Shown piece after piece: positions 61,170 to 64,000 of a DNA stretch of 64,000 nt. Positions within the stretch are counted from its first letter, which is position 1, and the number at the start of each line of letters is the position of its first letter. Location: contig NZ_PHSN01000014.1 of the NCBI RefSeq assembly GCF_002871005.1, positions 185,097 through 249,096 on the forward strand, read 5' to 3'. The position numbers and the translations under genes were made by a program. The notes under the pieces were generated by a model that saw only the letters and a program-made list of their open reading frames with translations, was not told the origin of the DNA and ran no database searches. The DNA comes from Acidimangrovimonas sediminis (GTDB taxonomy: Bacteria > Pseudomonadota > Alphaproteobacteria > Rhodobacterales > Rhodobacteraceae).

Positions 61170-62552
61170 ATGACCCTGGCCGTGAACGCCGGGCCGAGAC
61201 TTGATCGGCTTCCGACAACTTCATTCCACCGCCGATTGCTCTGGCTGATCGGCGCGGGAATGTTCCTCGACAGCTTCGACATCTACCTCGCCGGCGGGGT
61301 CCTCGGGGCGCTGAACCAGCAGGGCTGGTCCAACATCCACCTGACCGCGGCGTTCCTGTCGGCGACCTTCTTCGGCATGCTGATCGGCGCCTTCGCCGCG
61401 GGGTTTCTGGGCGATGCCAAGGGACGCAAGTTCACCTACCAGTTCAACCTGATGATCTTCGGTCTCGCCTCGCTCGCAGGTGCCCTTGCGCCGAACATGT
61501 GGTTTCTGATCGTCGCGCGCTTCTTCATGGGGCTGGGCCTCGGGGCGGAGATCGTGATCGGATACAGCTCGATCGGCGAGTTCATTCCGCCGAAGGTACG
61601 CGGCAAGTGGTCGTCCTACCTGTCCCTGATAACGAACTCGGCGCTCTTCGTCTCGACCGCACTCGGCTACCTGATCATCCCGACGATCGGCTGGCGCGCG
61701 ATGTTCGCGATCGTCGGCGTCGGTGCGCTGGTGATCTGGTACCTGCGCAAGGCGATGCCGGAATCGCCCCGCTGGCTGGAATCGCAGGGGCGTACCGAGG
61801 ACGCCAATACCTTGATGGACGAGATCGAGCGGGAATGCGCTGGCGGCGGCAGCCTTCCCCCGGTGCAAACGCCCGTCGGATCGGCCGTGTCCGAGGGAAG
61901 CTTCTGGTCGCTGTTCCGGCCGCCGCTTCTGTCCCGCACGCTGGTGTCGATCTGGCTTCAGGTCGTGATCAACTTCGTGATCTACGGCTTCATCGTCTGG
62001 ATCCCGACCTTCCTGATCGCGCAGGGCCTGCCGCTGCGGTCGTCGCTGGGGTATACGACGCTGATGTCCCTCGGTGGGCCGGCGGGCGCCTTTCTCGGTG
62101 TCGTACTGGCCGACCGGATCGGGCGCCGCAACGGACTGGTCTGCGTGGCCATCGTGGCGGCTGTGCTGGGCTGGCTCTACGGACACGCGAGCGGCATGAC
62201 CGAAGCCACGGTCTACGGCTTCCTTTTGTTCAGCTGCACCTACCTGATGGTGGCGCTCGGCATTGCGACCTACATCCCCGAGATGTTCGGCACGGCGGTC
62301 CGGATGCGCGCCGCCGGGATCTCCGGTGCGGCAGGCCGGGTCGCCGGGATCATCGCGCCGCAAGCGGTTGTAGCCGTCTATGCCGGCGGCAACACGGCGG
62401 GTGTGCTGGCCATGGTGACCGCGATGCTCATCTCGATGGCGGTCGTCATCGCGGTCGCGGGGACCGAGACCAATCACCGAACGCTGGAAGACATCGACAC
62501 CGGCACTCCCGACGCGGTGCCGCAGGGGCGCAGCCGCCCGGAAAACATCTGA
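61170..62552 (+). CDS. major facilitator superfamily transporter
   Basis: 460 residues with twelve predicted membrane spans. MFS motifs: GFLGDAKGRKFTY (loop 2-3), RFFMGLGLGAE (span 4), and ADRIGRRNGLV (loop 8-9). The opening RLLWLIGAGMFLDSFDIYLAG has the D-FD-Y pattern of sugar-porter/aromatic-acid:H+ symporters. GAGGAGG precedes ATG 61170. Likely imports the organic acid or sugar acid processed by the downstream lyase-like enzyme (inference). Confidence 0.9.
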   Translation: MTLAVNAGPRLDRLPTTSFHRRLLWLIGAGMFLDSFDIYLAGGVLGALNQQGWSNIHLTAAFLSATFFGMLIGAFAAGFLGDAKGRKFTYQFNLMIFGLASLAGALAPNMWFLIVARFFMGLGLGAEIVIGYSSIGEFIPPKVRGKWSSYLSLITNSALFVSTALGYLIIPTIGWRAMFAIVGVGALVIWYLRKAMPESPRWLESQGRTEDANTLMDEIERECAGGGSLPPVQTPVGSAVSEGSFWSLFRPPLLSRTLVSIWLQVVINFVIYGFIVWIPTFLIAQGLPLRSSLGYTTLMSLGGPAGAFLGVVLADRIGRRNGLVCVAIVAAVLGWLYGHASGMTEATVYGFLLFSCTYLMVALGIATYIPEMFGTAVRMRAAGISGAAGRVAGIIAPQAVVAVYAGGNTAGVLAMVTAMLISMAVVIAVAGTETNHRTLEDIDTGTPDAVPQGRSRPENI

Positions 62553-62583
62553 CACGACAATCCACGATCCGAGGACACCAACA

Positions 62584-63474
62584 ATGACCGACCACGCTTT
62601 TGAACCCGCCACCTCGGCGCGCAAGGCGCTGCGCCGCAAGCTTGCCGGCGATACGCTTGTCGTCGCGCCGGGGGTCTTCGACATGATCTCGGTGAAGATG
62701 GCAGACCAGATGGGCTTTGACTGCCTCTACATGACCGGCTTCGGCACCGTCGCTTCCTACCTCGGGGTGCCCGATGCAGGTCTTGCCAGCTATACCGACA
62801 TGGTGAACCGCGTCACCACCTTCTGTGGTGGCGCGCAAACGCCGATCATCTGCGACGGCGACACCGGTTACGGGGGCCTCTTGAACGTGGCCCATACCGT
62901 GCGCGGATACGAGCGCGCGGGTGCCGCCGGCATCCAGCTCGAGGACCAGGAATTCCCCAAGAAGTGCGGTCATACACCCGGCCGCCGGGTGATCGAGACC
63001 GACGACATGGTGCGCAAGATCAAGGTCGCGGTGGAAACGCGCGAGGATCCGGATTTCCTGATCGTCGCGCGGACCGACGCGCGCACCTCGCTCGGGCTCG
63101 ACAATGCCCTGCGCCGGGCCGAGGCCTACGGCAAGGCGGGGGCGGACGTGCTGTTCGTGGAATCTCCGGAGAGTGAGGAGGAGCTGGAGACGATCGGCGC
63201 CCGCTTCGATCTCCCGCTCCTGTGCAACATCGTCGAGGGCGGGCGTACGCCGCAGCTGTCGCCGGACCGGCTTCAGGCGCTCGGTTTCTCGCTGGCGATT
63301 TACCCGGGGTCCGGTTTCTGCGCCGTCGCCGAGGCCCTGCGTCGGGTCTACACGGATGTTAAGGCGCGGCGCGGCACCCTTGAGGCAGGCGACGCGCTCT
63401 ATCCCTTTGACAAGATGTGCGACCTGATGGGATTTCCCGCCGTGTGGCAGTTCGACAAGGATCACGCGTCGTAG
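62584..63474 (+). CDS. isocitrate lyase / PEP mutase superfamily enzyme
   Basis: 296 residues, a TIM-barrel of the ICL/PEPM superfamily. Key motifs: YMTGFGTVAS, ICDGDTGYGG (Mg-binding DxDxGYG), IQLEDQEFPKKCGH (the KKCGH catalytic cysteine loop of C-C lyases) and VARTDAR. The KKCGH cysteine argues for a lyase (methylisocitrate, dimethylmalate or similar) rather than a mutase; prpC/prpD partners are absent, so methylisocitrate is not assured. Follows the MFS gene by 31 nt. Confidence 0.88.
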   Translation: MTDHAFEPATSARKALRRKLAGDTLVVAPGVFDMISVKMADQMGFDCLYMTGFGTVASYLGVPDAGLASYTDMVNRVTTFCGGAQTPIICDGDTGYGGLLNVAHTVRGYERAGAAGIQLEDQEFPKKCGHTPGRRVIETDDMVRKIKVAVETREDPDFLIVARTDARTSLGLDNALRRAEAYGKAGADVLFVESPESEEELETIGARFDLPLLCNIVEGGRTPQLSPDRLQALGFSLAIYPGSGFCAVAEALRRVYTDVKARRGTLEAGDALYPFDKMCDLMGFPAVWQFDKDHAS

Positions 63475-63680
63475 GATGGACTGAAGGAGGGACAGCAGGA
63501 TGGTGCTGCACTTCGCAGCTTGTCGAGGGCGCGCAAATTTCGCCTCGGCTGTCTCACAATCTTCGTATTCAGGTCAAAGGCCGACCGGACTTGCCCGGTT
63601 TTCTGGAGAGCGTTTATCTCACTCCACGGCCCCTTCGCTCGAATGCGGTGGGGCCCAGGAAGCCAAGCGGTGAATGCTGC
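63475..63680. other. gap before the transposase remnant
   Basis: About 200 bases with no gene. The IS terminus probably lies within or near this stretch, but I cannot place its inverted repeat. Confidence 0.35.
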
Positions 63681-64000
63681 CTGACGGGATTATATGACCT
63701 GCCACGGGTCTTTCACCCAGCTGCAACCGGAGCCCGGTTGGTATTGATCCGCATCCCAACGTTGGACCGCCCGGAGGCAGAGTTTTCCGGCTTCGCTCAG
63801 GGTGACGGGCAATTGCGGTGATCAGGACCCGCGCGCAGTCAGCGGGGGTCTGGTAGTTCAAGCCCGAGTGTGGGCGTTCGGTATTGTCGTCGGCAGCCCA
63901 GGCGACGATCACGATCCGCGCGTAAGCCAGATTGTGGAACACTGTCTCGTTGAGATGGCGTAATCGGGGCTTCGCTCCCGGTCCTGCCGGTGATCTCCTT
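63681..64000 (-). mobile_element. 3' end of an IS3-family transposase (OrfB), running off the window
   Basis: The minus frame from the window edge reads LNETVFHNLAYARIVIVAWA, then DDNTERPHSGLNYQTPADCA, the C-terminal end of the DDE integrase of IS3-family OrfB (the NTERPHSxL signature). The part towards the edge (KPRLRH before LNET) departs from the usual GRLRDE sequence, so the copy may be damaged. The left boundary is approximate; the open frame itself continues to 63619. Confidence 0.75.

Noticed and set aside
1..64000. rRNA and tRNA genes
   Set aside because: No tRNA cloverleaf or rRNA-like segment was noticed on reading the intergenic regions; a covariance-model scan was not possible.

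Overview
The window is GC-rich (roughly two thirds G+C), densely packed, and organised as short operons with ATGA/GTGA/TTGA stop-start overlaps. Gene content (HmuTUV without HmuS, EfeUOB, DUF1989 proteins, hydantoinase A/B pairs, many RpiR and GntR regulators, NsrR next to flavohaemoglobin) suggests an alphaproteobacterium, most likely of the Rhodobacteraceae. That placement is inference; no rRNA or tRNA gene is present to confirm it.

Layout. 1-2.3 kb: the start of an SDR epimerase gene that runs off the left edge, divergent from an AraC regulator and a DUF2867 gene. 2.6-13.9 kb: an iron island with hmuTUV (haem ABC importer), a biliverdin-forming haem oxygenase, a TonB-dependent receptor and efeOUB. 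A related 21-bp motif lies upstream of hmuT and efeO and may be the shared iron-responsive operator. 14.1-16.1 kb: a decayed hydantoinase A gene, then a small cysteine-cluster protein. 17-22.9 kb: an eight-gene unit with a complete polar-amino-acid ABC importer, three DUF1989 paralogues and an RpiR regulator. DUF1989 proteins are known from carboxyguanidine deiminase, but no guanidine carboxylase is present. 23.1-27.9 kb: FAD oxidoreductase, N-formylglutamate amidohydrolase-like protein and RpiR, divergent from a lone peptide-type binding protein.

28.5-46.9 kb is the most interesting region. A GntR-FAD oxidoreductase-BisC-like operon diverges from a nine-gene operon: binding protein, two permeases, an M20-like protein with altered metal ligands, D-cysteine desulfhydrase, hydantoinase A and B, an ornithine-cyclodeaminase-family reductase and a rhodanese. 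A convergent operon carries the missing ATPase (a fused double-ATPase protein) behind an SDR gene. The same 15-bp operator-like palindrome precedes both the binding-protein operon and the SDR/ATPase operon, so the ABC transporter is probably split over two strands and reunited by one regulator. I infer a catabolic system for a sulfur-containing, possibly cyclic or S-oxidised, cysteine derivative.

47-52.3 kb is a zone of gene remnants (sugar kinase, two GMC oxidoreductases, cytochrome c, HPP protein) around one intact dimethylglycine-dehydrogenase-like gene. 52.4-54.2 kb: nsrR/hmp nitric oxide module. 54.3-60.1 kb: RpiR plus a ferric/phosphosugar-type ABC importer and two membrane proteins, one with paired ExxE motifs. 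60.4-63.5 kb: GntR, MFS transporter and an isocitrate-lyase-superfamily enzyme. The right edge enters an IS3-family transposase remnant.
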